Positions 11,772 to 23,083 of a DNA stretch of 64,000 nucleotides are shown one piece after another. The stretch spans positions 124,001 through 188,000 of the forward strand of contig JAMZAV010001985.1 of the NCBI GenBank assembly GCA_024449915.1, in the 5' to 3' direction. Made by a program: the position numbers and the translations under genes. This stretch comes from Sweltsa coloradensis. Taxonomy: Eukaryota; Arthropoda; Insecta; Plecoptera; Chloroperlidae. Under the pieces are notes generated by a model, which did no database searches, was not told where the DNA came from, and saw only the letters and a program-made list of their open reading frames with translations. The first letter of the stretch is position 1. Each line of letters opens with the position of its first letter.

Positions 11772-12182
11772 GTGGCTCGTTGGTCTAGTGGTTAGCGTAT
11801 CTGCTTCCAATGCAGAAGGTCCAGGGTTCGATTCCCGCTAAAGTCAGAAGTTTTTTAACTTCTCAGTTCTTGTCTTAGGAGTTTGTAAACGGTGACTTTG
11901 GAGCCGTCCTATAAGCAACAAAGCACATAATAAATACAGAGTTGTTCTGAATCGGCCTTGTTGATTCTGGCGTTGATACACGGATGTTTTCGCACTGCCC
12001 ATACCACTGATTGTTATATTTCCTATTAAAAATATTGATCTTTGGTTGGTTATCGTTCACTCGTCGATTGCGTCGGGACCTACATGGTTGGCTTGGCCGC
12101 TTTTATTTACTGTCCCCCACTGTAAATCAGTTATATTACTGAGTGGGTAGACTCAAAATACAATTTATTTATTTATTTATAG
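11772..12182 (+). mobile_element. tRNA-Gly-derived SINE (family A), near full length
   Basis: The head GTGGCTCGTTGGTCTAGTGG holds the A box. TGCTTCCAATGCA makes an anticodon stem-loop with TCC (Gly). GGTTCGATTCCCGC is a canonical B box. The acceptor 3' strand is lost (continues into CTAAAGTCAGAAG), so it is not a functional tRNA. The body carries TTGTTGATTCTGGCGTTGAT and the tail ACTGAGTGGGTAGACTC followed by (TTTA)n. Pol III-transcribed, LINE-mobilised retroposon by analogy with other SINEs. Confidence 0.85.
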
Positions 12183-12677
12183 AAAAAAACAGAATAGCTT
12201 TGTGTAATAAACACTGCAAAACTATGGTTCGCCGTTTGTAGTTGGTGAAGAGAGACTTAAGACCATAGGTGTGCGCAGAGATTTTACAATAAGGGGGAGG
12301 GGGGGCACAGGATTGCCATACCGTTAAGAGAATGGCGACGGCGGAAGTGGGACGGGGTCAGGTGCATAGACCCACCAGAGGGAGCCGAAATTTTATTTGG
12401 GTTAGCTTTTTTGGTGGAGGGCTTAAAATAAATTTGAGAGTAAGAATGGCTATTATTTACACTTAGTACCTTGTGGCATTTTTGTTATAAAATTTATAAG
12501 TGAGATGATGAGAGAAAAAGGTAGGTAAAGGATTCGGAAAACTAAGTAGATATTTTTCTTAATTTTTTATTTTTAATCAATTGTTTTTAGTGAATTTTCA
12601 TTGTTTGTATTAGGTAAAACATTTCTAGACCTAATGGGGGCCAAGACCCCCCACCCCCACCCCTCAACCCTTCATCA
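12183..12677. other. No recognised feature; G- and C-rich runs
   Basis: AT-rich with a purine-rich G run at about 12292-12306 and a C-rich run at about 12646-12664 just before the long inverted-arm transposon. Confidence 0.4.
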
Positions 12678-15600
12678 CTGATGGGACTTGTAGTCCGGAT
12701 GTTAAGAGACTTGACCTTGCATTTTTTGATAAAAAGCAAGGCACTTGGCCACGTGTTTCTAGGGACCATACCCTACTAATTTTGAGGTGGAGCCATCGTG
12801 ATATCCCGTGCAGGGACCCGTTATCGCATGTTGCCTACCCCTGCGGGTTTGAAGGGTTGATTAGCAAAACAATTCGGTGTTTGGTGATAGAAACTTGAAA
12901 TTTTTACCAAATAGGGGTAACATTAGGCTTAACGTACTGGCAACGGGGAACTTCGGATTTCTTCTTTGTTAAGGGATGATAGGGGTTTTTTATTTGGGGG
13001 GTTTGAACATTTCGATTTTAATTTTTATTGACGACACCCTTGGTGTAATGTTGGACTTCTGCGTTAAAGAACTTCCCAAAATCGTCAAACAAAATGCTGG
13101 TGCAAAAAATCACCAGCGACCCCTAATTTGGTCATAATGACTTGTTGACTTAATGACCTGAGTAATGACCTATTTGATAAATTGTTAAACATAGTCGTGT
13201 GACCACTCTATTTAAAGCTGAGATGAAGTAGAATAATATGAAATAAATTTCAACATGCCATGTTGACCTGTGACCTTTTTCGTCCTTTATTTGACCTTGA
13301 TAACTGTTTCAGCATGAGTTGCATGACTGCATAATGTATACTTATAGAACATCCAGATGCATGTGATATAATAACAAGTTTATTTACTAAATAAACTCAA
13401 CATGTAATGTTATAAGGCTGCATTGCGAACGCTTTTTACTGTCGCGTTGATGGATGAGCAGTTTTTGTACCATTGAACCCTCTTTTACTATACTTTTATT
13501 TCGTCGTTTTCAACGTATTTACATAGAATATACCATTTTAAAAGGAGACCAGTTTCCTTGTAGATCGTTATGGTAAAAACCATAAAAAAATTAATAAAAG
13601 TTAATGCGTTGTTGATGTTATCCTAATCCAAGGGTGAATCGTGGCCAATTAGTAGTCCGTTTTTCAAGTAACTGATCGCTTGCTCATCAATGGAGTCAAA
13701 TTAAAAGGAAATTTGGGTTCAGGTCCGCTTTCATTGGGATGAAATGGAACAGTTTTTCTTCTAAATGTACAAAATATGACTAGCTAGAAGTGTACTGTAG
13801 TATAACGTTAATAACACAATAACCTTAATAATACAAACCAACAAACAAAACAGCTGTTTGAGTCGCGCACCTTTTGGGACCTTTTTCCCAAAGAGCGCGC
13901 ACTCTCTCGCTCTCTGGTGGCGCGGCAGTGAGTACATTTGCTAAATTTTTTATGGACCCCATCAAATTAAACAATTTCTACTCTTTAGAACAGCCATTCG
14001 ACCTCTTGTTCATAAATCTTTGGGCCCAAAAATGACTAGTCATCAACCAGGCTCATCGTCCTAGTCTTTTTTGGGGGCGTTGAGATCTTGTACCAAATTG
14101 GATCTAGTAAATGCCTTTTGAATACCAGTCAAAACAGTTCTGTAGTAAATGCACCACCTGTAGATGAAAAAAATACGTGAGGGGTTAAGCCCCTCCCCCT
14201 CCCGGACCACTCAATTGCATTCCAAGATTATGTAGACAGGTTTTTTTCCTCCCTTCCTCAAGAAAGAACTAGCGTCTGTGCGAACGCTTAAATATCATCG
14301 GGATAAGTACGACCCAATTTGTCTTTAAATGACAGGGGACAAATATTTAGGACACTCGTAACTCCAACTACAAAAATTCCAAAAGGATGGTCACATTTTC
14401 TACGTGATTCAGGTAATAAAGAAGTTCTTTAGGATGTAAGCCCCGTCATACAATGACAAAATGAGGAAAGCAAAGAAGTCATTAACACATTTGATACCCT
14501 CTTAGTTACTCCCAAACCATACTCAAAGCTACCACTTAATACAGGATATCACAGGCGGGTTGGCCCCAATGTAATCGTCAAGCAGGGAGACACGCTCATA
14601 ATGCTACTGATGTGCTAGTCTTAGCAATCAGCTGTATTTCGGAAATGACTGGCATTGAAGCGCTATAGGAGCATCTGGGGACTGGAAGAACCTTTCAGTA
14701 TGTCGATAGCACACCATGTTCCAGCTTATCTAGGTAAAAAACCCCGTATTGATTATGTTCTAAACAGGATCCCGGGGAAAACCGATTTGAATTATCTACT
14801 GGTTATTCTATAGCACTTCCTATGTTCCACGCATTTTCGGGATGGAAACCTTTTCCCCTCCTTTCGTGATGGTTATGGGAAAAGTCTGCATTCGAAGATT
14901 GGAGAGCGTTTCCTGATGCTACAAATAGTTTCATTGCCGCTATTTTTGGGACAAGTGGAGGCTGTCATTGAAACTTTTGGAGAAGTTTGCAGTAGTTTGA
15001 ATGACATTGGAGGTCAATTTACATTCACGTATCAAGAGCCACAATAACGTACGCTTGAGATACCCTAAAAAGTGTTTATTATAAATTTTCACTTTTTTGT
15101 GAAACACGTACTTTATCGTGAATGAATGTCGCAAATACTATTCACCAAGAAAAACAGACAGATAGAAACGATCCCTCCGACAAAAGACGCCATAGTACAG
15201 CACATTCGACGCTCAATCTATCAAGGAGTACACGTCTGGGATCAAAACTCTCTCCCTACAACAACAGCTCCCCTTAACCTTCTGAGTGGGGATGGAATAT
15301 GACGGCAGATGGGTGGGCGCCAGTGTATTGTGGACCATTCTTCCAATCGTTTCTGAAGCATGTGTAGAAGTCTATACGATGCAGGGTGGGGGTGCAAGAA
15401 AAAATGTGGAGGATGATGCAAGTGTCTCAAACGTTAATGAAAGTACACAGCTCTGCCAGTACGTCGCACTTTGTGAGCTTTAGTGAAAAAAATCCAAAAA
15501 TTAACAAATTTGGTTAACTGCATATGTTTAAATTTAAAAAAGTGGGTATAATCAACAATGGGTGTATTGTTACATTCCTCTTAATGAATGTTAATCTAAA

Positions 15601-16522
15601 AAGTTTTGCCATACGATCTACCAGGAACTTGGTATCCTTTTAAAATGGTATATTCTATGTAAATACGTTTAAAAACGACGAAATAAAAAGTATAGTAAAA
15701 GAGGGTTAAATGGTACAAAACTGCTCATCCATCAACGCGACAGTAAAAAGCCCTTCGCAATGCAGCCTTTAACATTACATGTTGAGTTTATTTAGTAAAT
15801 AAACTTGTTATTATATCACATGCATTTGGATGTTCTATAAGTATACATTATGCAGTCATGCAGCTCATGCTGAAACAGTTATCAAAGGGCAAATAAAGGA
15901 CGAAAAAGGTCACAGGTTTAACATGGCATGTTGAAATTTATTTCATATTATTCTACTTCATCTAAGCTTTAAATAGAGTGGTCACACGACTATTGTTTAA
16001 CAATTTTTTAAATAGGTCATAACTCAGGTCATTATGTCAACAGGTCATTATGACCAAATTAGGGGTCGCTAGTCATATTTTAAACACCATCATTTTGTTT
16101 GAAGATTTTGGGGAAGTACTTTAACGCAGAAGTCCAACATTACACCAAGGGTGTCGTCAATTTAAAAATTAAAATCGAAATGTTCAACCCCCCCAAAATA
16201 AAAAACCCCTATCATCCCTTAACGATGAAGAAATCCGAAGTTTCCCGTTGCCAGTACGTTAAGCCTAATGTTACCCCTATTTGGTAAAAATTTCAAGTTT
16301 TTATCACCCAAACACCGAATTGTTTGTAATCAACCTTTAAACCACAGGGGTAGGCAACATGCGATAACGGGTCCCTGCCACGGGATATCACGATGGCTCC
16401 ACCTCAAAATTAGTAGGGGATGGTCCATAGAACACGTGTGCCAAGTGCCTTGCTTGTATCAAAAAATGCAAGGTATGCCCCATATATATCCTTTAACATC
16501 CGGACTATTGGAAGTCCCTCAG
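12678..16522 (+). mobile_element. DNA transposon with ~0.9-kb inverted arms and a decayed transposase
   Basis: The left arm (12678 to about 13620) and right arm (about 15590-16522) are inverted copies. Termini are CTGATGGGACTTG..AGTCCGGATG and CATCCGGACTATTGGAAGTCCCTCAG. Conserved inner blocks include CGTGATATCCCGTG/CACGGGATATCACG and GGGTAGGCAACATGCGATAA with its inverse. The unique centre holds a plus-strand transposase pseudogene (14330-15483). Arms have many small differences, so the copy is old. No target duplication is obvious. Each arm also carries a Helitron-like end motif (13432-13475 and 15712-15757). Confidence 0.72.
14330..15483 (+). pseudogene. Decayed transposase, XPG-like/Cys-rich tail (Academ-like?)
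   Basis: Frames must be joined across several shifts and stops. Readable pieces, in order: IPKGWSHFLRDSGNKEVL (14379-14431), ATDVLVLAI (about 14603-14629), ALPMFHAFSG (14813-14842), FEDWRAFPDATNSF (about 14890-14931), VQHIRRSIYQGVHVWDQ (15195-15245), SEWGW (about 15283), LWTILPIVSEACVE (about 15329-15370), and a Cys-rich tail CKKKCGG-CKC (about 15393-15430). These match a widespread animal transposon protein that I know by motif. DTDVLVLA and FHAxxGCDT recall XPG/FEN1 nucleases, hence an Academ-superfamily guess. Here GCDT is replaced by GWKP, and the frame is broken, so it is inactive. The upstream helicase or N-terminal part is not recognisable. Confidence 0.62.
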
Positions 16523-17237
16523 TTTTATTGTGGCATAGCATTAACATGGATTGGATCATAGCTCTAACTTAAAGCCTGACGGGAACGTTTGAGTCCCACT
16601 GCTCCTGAGCACATAGAGCTATCGCACGTTCACAAAGGATAATATTTACGCCTTGTACAACGTTTTGGAAGTCTTTTAGTGTAAAAGATTGAAAATAGCT
16701 GAATTTTGAAAATAATATTATGTATAAATTAAAAAAAATAATAAATATTTGACATTTTTTACCAGATTTAAAAAATAAAATAATATTACCAAATTTGGTT
16801 GTTCTTGAACAATTTTTTTTCTTTTTAATTAAAAACACTTATTAAAATAATCAATATCTGTTCTACTAGTTTCTTGTATATAAAAAAAGGAAATTGTAGT
16901 ACGTATTCAAAATCCCCCCCCAAAAAATACCATATAAAATTTCTTATTCGGTATGATTGTTTGATGAATAAGTAAAAAAAAAAATACTATCATTTTTTCT
17001 TTTGGTTCAAGGATGATGAGCACGTACAATACAATTGTGAGCTAGTTTGCCAGACGCCAGCCGTGAATATCGTCAGTTCACGTCTGTTTTACTTTATTTC
17101 CTTGAAACGTGATTCTGCGACTCAGTCGTCAACTTCGCTTGTTGAGCGAGTAATCCTGCTTTTGTGCGAGCGCATCGGATCCTCAGATATTACAGAACGA
17201 TACAGGACGAGAGAGTGTCTTTTAAATCCAGATTATG

Positions 17238-17271
<34 letters not shown>

Positions 17272-17276
17272 ACCCT
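17238..17276 (+). repeat. (CT)n microsatellite
   Basis: An almost pure CT dinucleotide run, continuing as a CT-rich tract to about 17283. Confidence 0.9.
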
Positions 17277-17386
17277 CTCCTCACTGCGTGTAATTTCAGT
17301 AATTTGTCGTAGCAAACTTGTATTACATTTAAAAGTTGGACGTAAGAAAAGGGGCTCGCTGACCTTTATCTAACCTATAATAAGTT

Positions 17387-17388
<2 letters not shown>

Positions 17389-17464
<76 letters not shown>
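17389..17464 (+). repeat. (CAAT)n microsatellite
   Basis: About 18 uninterrupted ATCA/CAAT units. Tetranucleotide tails of this type often terminate retroposons; the sequence upstream (about 17300-17388) could be such a 3' end, though I cannot identify it. Confidence 0.9.
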
Positions 17465-17465
<1 letters not shown>

Positions 17466-17984
17466 TCCCACCCTAAATGTCTCTTCAACTCTCTTCTTCC
17501 CCTTTCTCTCTCTAGCTTCTCTCACCCCCACCCCTCTTACCCCTCTCCCCTCACCACCCCTCAACTCCCCCCACTCTGTCCGGATTACAGAATCCCTACA
17601 ACCGATAGGATTTACATCTGTACCCGACCTCTAGCAACGCACAACTCGCACTAAATCAGACTCTAAAAGAACTATTCATCCCATTCCTCACACTCGTTAG
17701 TCTTCAGCCTTTGATTCCCTTTGATTCCGCCCTTTAATCATCGACCCTTTGGTCAAAACTTTGAGCATTCACAAAAAATTCCAACTTCAGCAGATTCGTC
17801 ACTTTGTTTCACGGGCAACACGAACGTGTATTAGGCAGAGATTAACTTATATTTAACTGGACGGATGTGAAATGTTACACAGTTCTCTTCCTTGAAATGT
17901 CAATTTGGAATTACTTCCCCATTTAAAAAAAATATCTGAGAAGACTGTGAAAATATGTTAGTAAAATGCAACTCTATTTAAATA

Positions 17985-18240
17985 CTATTTGTTTTTTTAT
18001 CGTCTATCCTATTTAGCTATAAAAAGCTAAAATAAGTTAGTTAAGAATTGTTATACTATTTACTTTTTATAAACGTTTATTCTATTCAGCTATAAAAAGC
18101 TAAAATATATTTTCGAAATGTTTATAGTATTTTTTAAACGTCTATTCCATTCAGCTTTAAGAAGCTAAAATGTATTTTGAGAATTTTTAACCTATTTGTT
18201 TTTTAAACGTCTGTCTTATTCAGTTATAAAAAAAGTGAAT
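17985..18240 (+). repeat. ~62-bp tandem repeat related to a SINE tail
   Basis: Four units, each with AAACGTCTATTCTATTCAG followed by CTATAAAAAGCTAAAA and a variable T-rich link. The core resembles the inverted tail of family A SINEs (CTACCCACTCAGT...ACTGA) and the phrase at 20700, 41260, 42810 and 63945. It may be an amplified SINE end. Confidence 0.6.
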
Positions 18241-18928
18241 AAAAAAGGACAATAAATAAAAGTAAGTATGCACTTCATAGGAATACGAAGTAATAACCTA
18301 TTGTTTAGGAAATGTATTAAAAATTAAATTAGATCAACAATTTATAATAATGCAACTATAATACTAAAAACATACTTATAGTTATAATTAGATTGTAAAT
18401 GAATGTGTTTAAAGTTGATATAAAAAAATGGAAGGAAATAATAAAAAAATAAAAAAACACAAAAATGATAATTGAAGATAAAACTGATTTATTACTCAAT
18501 TAGAATTCGATCTTGGTTCGCCGATTCTTAGCAGTACGCCCATCATTATGAGGGTGATGAGATCCCCCAGGTCCCCCCCCCCCCTCCCTACAGAACCACC
18601 CTCTTATTGACAACCAGCCGAACAAGTCAATAACTAAACGCTTACCGACGTGATTGGCTTCCACATCCGCTCTATAACCTAATTACTAATTAACTTGAGC
18701 CTCAGATTGAACTACCCTTGTTTGATGATTGGGTTTCTCACAACAACCACTAAATAGGTCTCGATTATCGACTCCTACCTCTCAACTTGACAACTTATCT
18801 CTAATGCTGAGAATAGTGAACACCGTCTGAGTTTCAATCCTCCATCCCATAACTAGAATGTTCTATTATAGATATGAAACTATAATAAAACAGGTAAATT
18901 GATTATTAAATTGTAATTATTTTCAAAT
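18241..18928. other. AT-rich, nothing recognised; poly-C run
   Basis: A C run near 18574-18587 follows CCCAGGT. At about 18495-18545, CGATCTTGGTTCGCCGATTC could be a B-box remnant, but no A box is clear. Confidence 0.3.
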
Positions 18929-19308
18929 ACACTGTTCATAAAATAAATATTTAATTTGTAATATTTCCACACTGATCGATTGTCTTTCTCAAATTGAGGT
19001 TGAACAAAGGTATATTTTAACAATTTAAATAAATATAAAATAACAAAAACGACTATGATACATTAATGCCAACAAATAATGATTAAAATTAAAATTAAAC
19101 ATTGCCCTCACTTTTTTTACATAATTTATTTCTACAATTTTTAATTTTTTTAAAACAAAATTTGTTGGCATAAATTTTTCGTGGTCGCTTTTGTTATTTT
19201 ATATATATTTGCATTTTTAAAATATTCCTTTGTTCAAACTCAGTTTGAGAATGACACTCGACTAGTGTCGAAATATTACAAATAAAACATTTATTTTATG
19301 AAGAGTGT
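18929..19308. mobile_element. Inverted-repeat MITE
   Basis: ACACTGTTCATAAAATAAAT..TTTGTAATATTTC at the left pairs with GAAATATTACAAATAAAACA..ATGAAGAGTGT at the right. Further in, CTCAAATTGAGGTTGAACAAAGG pairs with CCTTTGTTCAAACTCAGTTTGAG. It is 380 bases long, AT-rich, with no coding capacity. Superfamily unknown. Confidence 0.65.
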
Positions 19309-19583
19309 ATGTCCAAATAAAAACAATTTAATAGAATGATCTACTTACAATAACTTCAAATATAGACTTGTTGGTTGACGCGTTGCAAGGCCGTGTTAGC
19401 TCCAGAATTAAACGAGTCAAATTTGAATATACTCAAATTTGGGAAAATAATATACATATTATATTAAAGAAAACAAAGTATTGGGGGCGTAGTTACGTTC
19501 TGTTAAGCAACTAAGCAATGCATGTCCACAGTTAATTTTGACTTTGTTGCAAACCATAACCTGAAATTGGCCAATCGGTAAAA

Positions 19584-19963
19584 AAGTAAATAAATAAATT
19601 CGTAATTAGAGTCTACGCAGTCACATAAATGATTTTTAATGAGGGACAGTAATTTAAAGCAGACGAAGCGAACCCTGTAGGCGCCGACATCTTCGATGAG
19701 CGAACAATGACCAACTAGAGACCGGCATAATAATATGCAAGTAGGAAACACCAATCAATCAAGCTGGACACGATTCCAACCCGCGGACAGCACCAGAAAA
19801 AACAAGGCTTATTCGGAATAACCGTAGAACATATTATGTACCTCGTTGCTAGGACGGATCTAAAGCCACCGTTTAAACTTAAGTCCACATCAGAAGTTTA
19901 AAAAACTTCTGCCTAGAACGTGTATCGAACCCTGGATCGCTAAACACACTACCAACGAGCCAC
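19584..19963 (-). mobile_element. tRNA-Gly-derived SINE (family A), degraded head
   Basis: The tail side starts with AAATAAATAAATTCG and GAGTCTACGCAGTCAC. The body has GACCAACTAGAGACCGGCAT and CAATCAAGCTGGACACGATTCC, shared with 60585-60964 and 51325. The head ends ACTACCAACGAGCCAC. A deletion removes the anticodon region between CCCTGGATCGC and TAAACAC. Confidence 0.75.
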
Positions 19964-20039
19964 AGAAAGAATTTTAAAGTTTTCCAGAACAAAAACTTGC
20001 ATTCTGCATTAAAACCTGTTGCGTCGAAGCCCTTACAAC

Positions 20040-20250
20040 AGTCTCAATACTATTGGTGACTGGAAGCCAAAAATCTCGGGTCGGTTCGAGTTTTGGGGGT
20101 AGACCTAATTGTAAATAATGAACTTGATTTACGGTCAACGAAAATAATTTTTTGGGGGAATGGTGGAGGTGCCGGTCCAGGATTTACAAACATTTTTGGT
20201 GGAGGTGCCGGTCCAGATAATTTATTATTTATAGCATTTACAAAATATGC
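20040..20250 (-). repeat. Tandem GGTGGAGGTGCCGGTCCAG repeat
   Basis: TGGTGGAGGTGCCGGTCCAG occurs twice, about 39 bases apart (near 20162 and 20200). Single copies of the core lie at about 3219 (plus) and 29165 (minus). The 67-codon minus-strand frame here owes its PAPPP repeats to this duplication. A dispersed repeat of unknown class. Confidence 0.55.
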
Positions 20251-20314
20251 CATTCAATGAAAATCCAAACGATAAAAAATGATCAGATAAGAGAAAACTA
20301 GTAGAACTGGAATT

Positions 20315-20500
20315 TATTCTTTAAATTACTGTTTATTGGACATAACACTGCTATTAATCAATATTTTTATTTGTGATATTTCGACTTTTTTTCAAAAAAT
20401 CTTTTTCAAACTGAAAGTCAGATTTGTTTATTACAAATAAATAGTGAGAAAGATGCAGTGTTATGTCCAATAAATACTTATTTAAAGAATAGAAAATGAA
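20315..20500. mobile_element. Short inverted-repeat MITE, ATAACACTG family
   Basis: ATTCTTTAAATTACTGTTTATTGGACATAACACTGC at the left (start at about 20315) pairs with the inverse at about 20455-20500. The middle has a second pairing, AATAAATC..TTTCGACTTT. One solo end of this family lies at 49316-49352, and a relative at 26984-27160. Confidence 0.65.
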
Positions 20501-20654
20501 TTAAGAGAAAAAACCTTCAGTATTATAACGGCCATTATTCCCTACCCGACCCAAACCCCTGACCAGACAATCAACACCTCGACCCCCACAGACCTTCTCA
20601 ATACTGACGTATGGTAAAATGTTACAGGTTTATGTTCGACTGGACGAAGTTTGA

Positions 20655-20760
20655 AATCTCAATTTTATTTTATTTTATTTATTTATTTATTTATTTATTT
20701 AACGTCTATCCTATTCAGTTATAAAACTGATCTACAAAGGAGGACAACTAAATAAATCTA
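20655..20760 (-). repeat. SINE-tail-like fragment with (TTTA)n
   Basis: (TTTA)n followed by AACGTCTATCCTATTCAG and TTATAAAACTGAT. The same arrangement lies at 41236-41310, 42795-42860 and 63925-64000. Resembles the inverted 3' end of family A SINEs. Confidence 0.5.
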
Positions 20761-21965
20761 ATTAGATAGATGCAGACACAACAATGAGCTACAGTTTAGT
20801 AAATATTTGAAATAGTAACATTACAACAAAAATGCATTAAAACACAAAAATTTTGATAACAAATAAAAATGTTATTAAATGCAATTAATTAATGAATCAA
20901 ATAAAAATAAAAAATGATGAAAGTTGCAGTAGAACTACGCCTACATTATTCTATTGATAAAGATTTTAAAAAATGTGCATACTCAAAAAGGTGATACGAA
21001 ATCTCGAACATGGCTTATTTTAATTTTAAATTTTTGGTTCCGTTTGGTCACGCACAATTATTAATTATCAACCATAAATTGCATTATTGTTTAGACTTTG
21101 GGGTCTTGCACGAAAAGATCTTTGATTGAAATTTAAAAAAGAGGCTATGTACAAGAAATAAGCATTTAGTTATCTGTCGGTGGGTGAAAACAGAAGAAGA
21201 AAACGTTGATGTACCTTGTTGTAATTTGAAAAGTACGTAAGTGCTGCATTCTAGACGCACGCAAGCCGCTCAACATCAATATACTTTAAAATTTATCTTT
21301 TCTCCATGTGAGAAAGTCACAATCATTAGATTTGGTATTGATGGACCTTATTTTACTAAAAATTACAGAACAAGCTCTTTGTAGCGTCTGATAAAATTAA
21401 CTGACCTATTTTCTTGATAACAGTTTTTCCCATTACGCATTACCTGCGTAGCTGTTAATTCTCTGCAATATATAACTTATTTGCTAGAATTTTGGAAAAG
21501 CTACGGTTACTAAACATTTAGTATTACATACTTATTAAACACACTATTCATGTATCTAGGAAATTTTTGTATTGTATTGTATTTATATTATATGGAATGT
21601 CTTCTGAATTGTACTGCATAAGTACCGTATGTCTGTTATTGGATGTATAAATAATTAAAAGAGCTTGTAGACTGTTCTCGCATCTAGTCTACAGCTGTTG
21701 AACCTTACACCACAAACCTGACGAAGCATTTAAACTGATGGATTTAAACCTGATGCATTTAAACTAGCCGATTCACATGACTGTACGTGACGATTCAAAT
21801 ACAAAACATTTATCGATTATCGTTGTGTGCGAGTGAAAAACATCATTAGAATAACGCGGCTGTGGGTAAATGAAGTTAATTAACACCACTGAATGACGGG
21901 GAATAAGCCGATAATATTAACAGTGAGAGCGGTTGGGAATTAAACCTGTTTGAACAAGGGTTGAA

Positions 21966-22543
21966 ACCAATGATATTTAACATCTATAGTAGGCTAGATC
22001 CCCAGTCTCAAAAACGTCCGCACAGGCGCGAGCGTAGCATTTGAAGCGTCAATCTGACCTATTCAAGATGGCGATTCGGCGTTTCAATGTATACTTTACA
22101 TTATGTTTTAGTTGCGATTAAGTATTTTTCTGGATATTTTGATATGGTTTTAGCTTTTGCCCCCGCGTCACCCCTTACGTTCCTTCCCCCGGAAAAGAGT
22201 ATAAATGGTGGTAATTCACACTTATAGGAATTGTTTTATCTTGAAGGCGCGAATAATCTTAGCTGTTAAAGCGTCCTAAAACTACAAATATACTCATACT
22301 TATAATAAAACAAACAGAAACAAGTTATTGCATAAGGTAATTTAGTAATCATTTGGTGTTAATGGCTAATATGCTCACCTGTCAACCTGACAGCCATCTC
22401 GAAAAATATTTGGGCTACAAATCGCAACAACCTACTTAAACATACAAACTGACCTATTCAAGATGGCTTCTAATTGTCACGCCAGTGGACCAATGACTGG
22501 GAATCTAGCCTACGATAGATGTTTAAATATCATTGGATGAGAC
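21966..22543. mobile_element. Inverted-repeat element (MITE family M), copy 1
   Basis: CCAATGATATTTAACATC..AGTAGGCTAGATCCCCAGTC at the left pairs with GACTGGGAATCTAGCCTAC..TATCATTGG at the right. The interior has GCGCGAGCGTAGC, CAAGATGGCG and ATCATTTGGTGTTAATGGC, shared with copies at 39708 and 53296. Relative to copy 2, this copy carries a different ~200-base segment at about 22160-22310, beginning CCCCCGCGTCACCCC, which partly resembles 1419-1440. No transposase. Confidence 0.75.
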
Positions 22544-22656
22544 TGACAAGAGTAATTTAGTCTCTATGAAGGATCCGTACTTGTCTTTGTTGTTGGAGGT
22601 TGACTAATAGATATCTGCTCGACCAGGAATACCCAATGTTATATATGAAACTTACC

Positions 22657-22885
22657 GACAGTGTTGGCTCGAGCGTTAAGCGCGCGACTCTGATTCGGGA
22701 GGTCCCGGTTTCAAATCCCGTCGAGACCGGCAATCCTGACTGAAGGTTTTTCCGAAGTTTTCGTCAGTCATCTTAAACAGCCCTCGGATATCCCTTCACA
22801 ATTGTCCTATGAGCAACATAGCTAGTTAGACACCTGGAGAGGGGCATATTGCACCCTATAACAGGTTTAATTCCAAAGGTAAAAT
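22657..22885 (+). mobile_element. tRNA-derived SINE (family B), intact copy
   Basis: The head AGTGTTGGCTCGAGCGTTAA holds the A box; CCGGTTTCAAATCCCG the B box. The body contains TCGAGACCGGCAATCCTGAC and CAGCCCTCGGATATCCCTTC. This copy shows the uninterrupted GCGTTAAGCGCGCG junction that is split at 532-1551. Confidence 0.8.
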
Positions 22886-23083
22886 AAAAATTTAAAAAGA
22901 ACTTCGCATAGTTGTTAAATAAAGCATACAAAGACAGCCCAACAGAAGTAGACTCTCAATATGTTTTAGAATCAGACCCAAAAAAAATCACAAATATGGA
23001 TTATTTCGAACTCTTTAACTAAATCATAAATCGTGAAAATCAATATTTTTTACAAAAACATTTAATTTGGCTTCCATGATTAA

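Larger units (their letters stand above)
16523..17984. other. No gene; microsatellites inside
   Basis: AT-rich to 17040, then mixed sequence with 69-97 codon frames of no recognised family. Contains (CT)n and (CAAT)n arrays listed separately. CT/C-rich sequence occupies 17470-17580, and a short TTTGATTCCC direct repeat lies at about 17709-17730. Confidence 0.4.

Noticed and set aside
11772..11843. Functional tRNA-Gly gene
   Set aside because: The anticodon and B box are good, but the 3' acceptor strand is replaced by SINE body and the unit is dispersed in many damaged copies.
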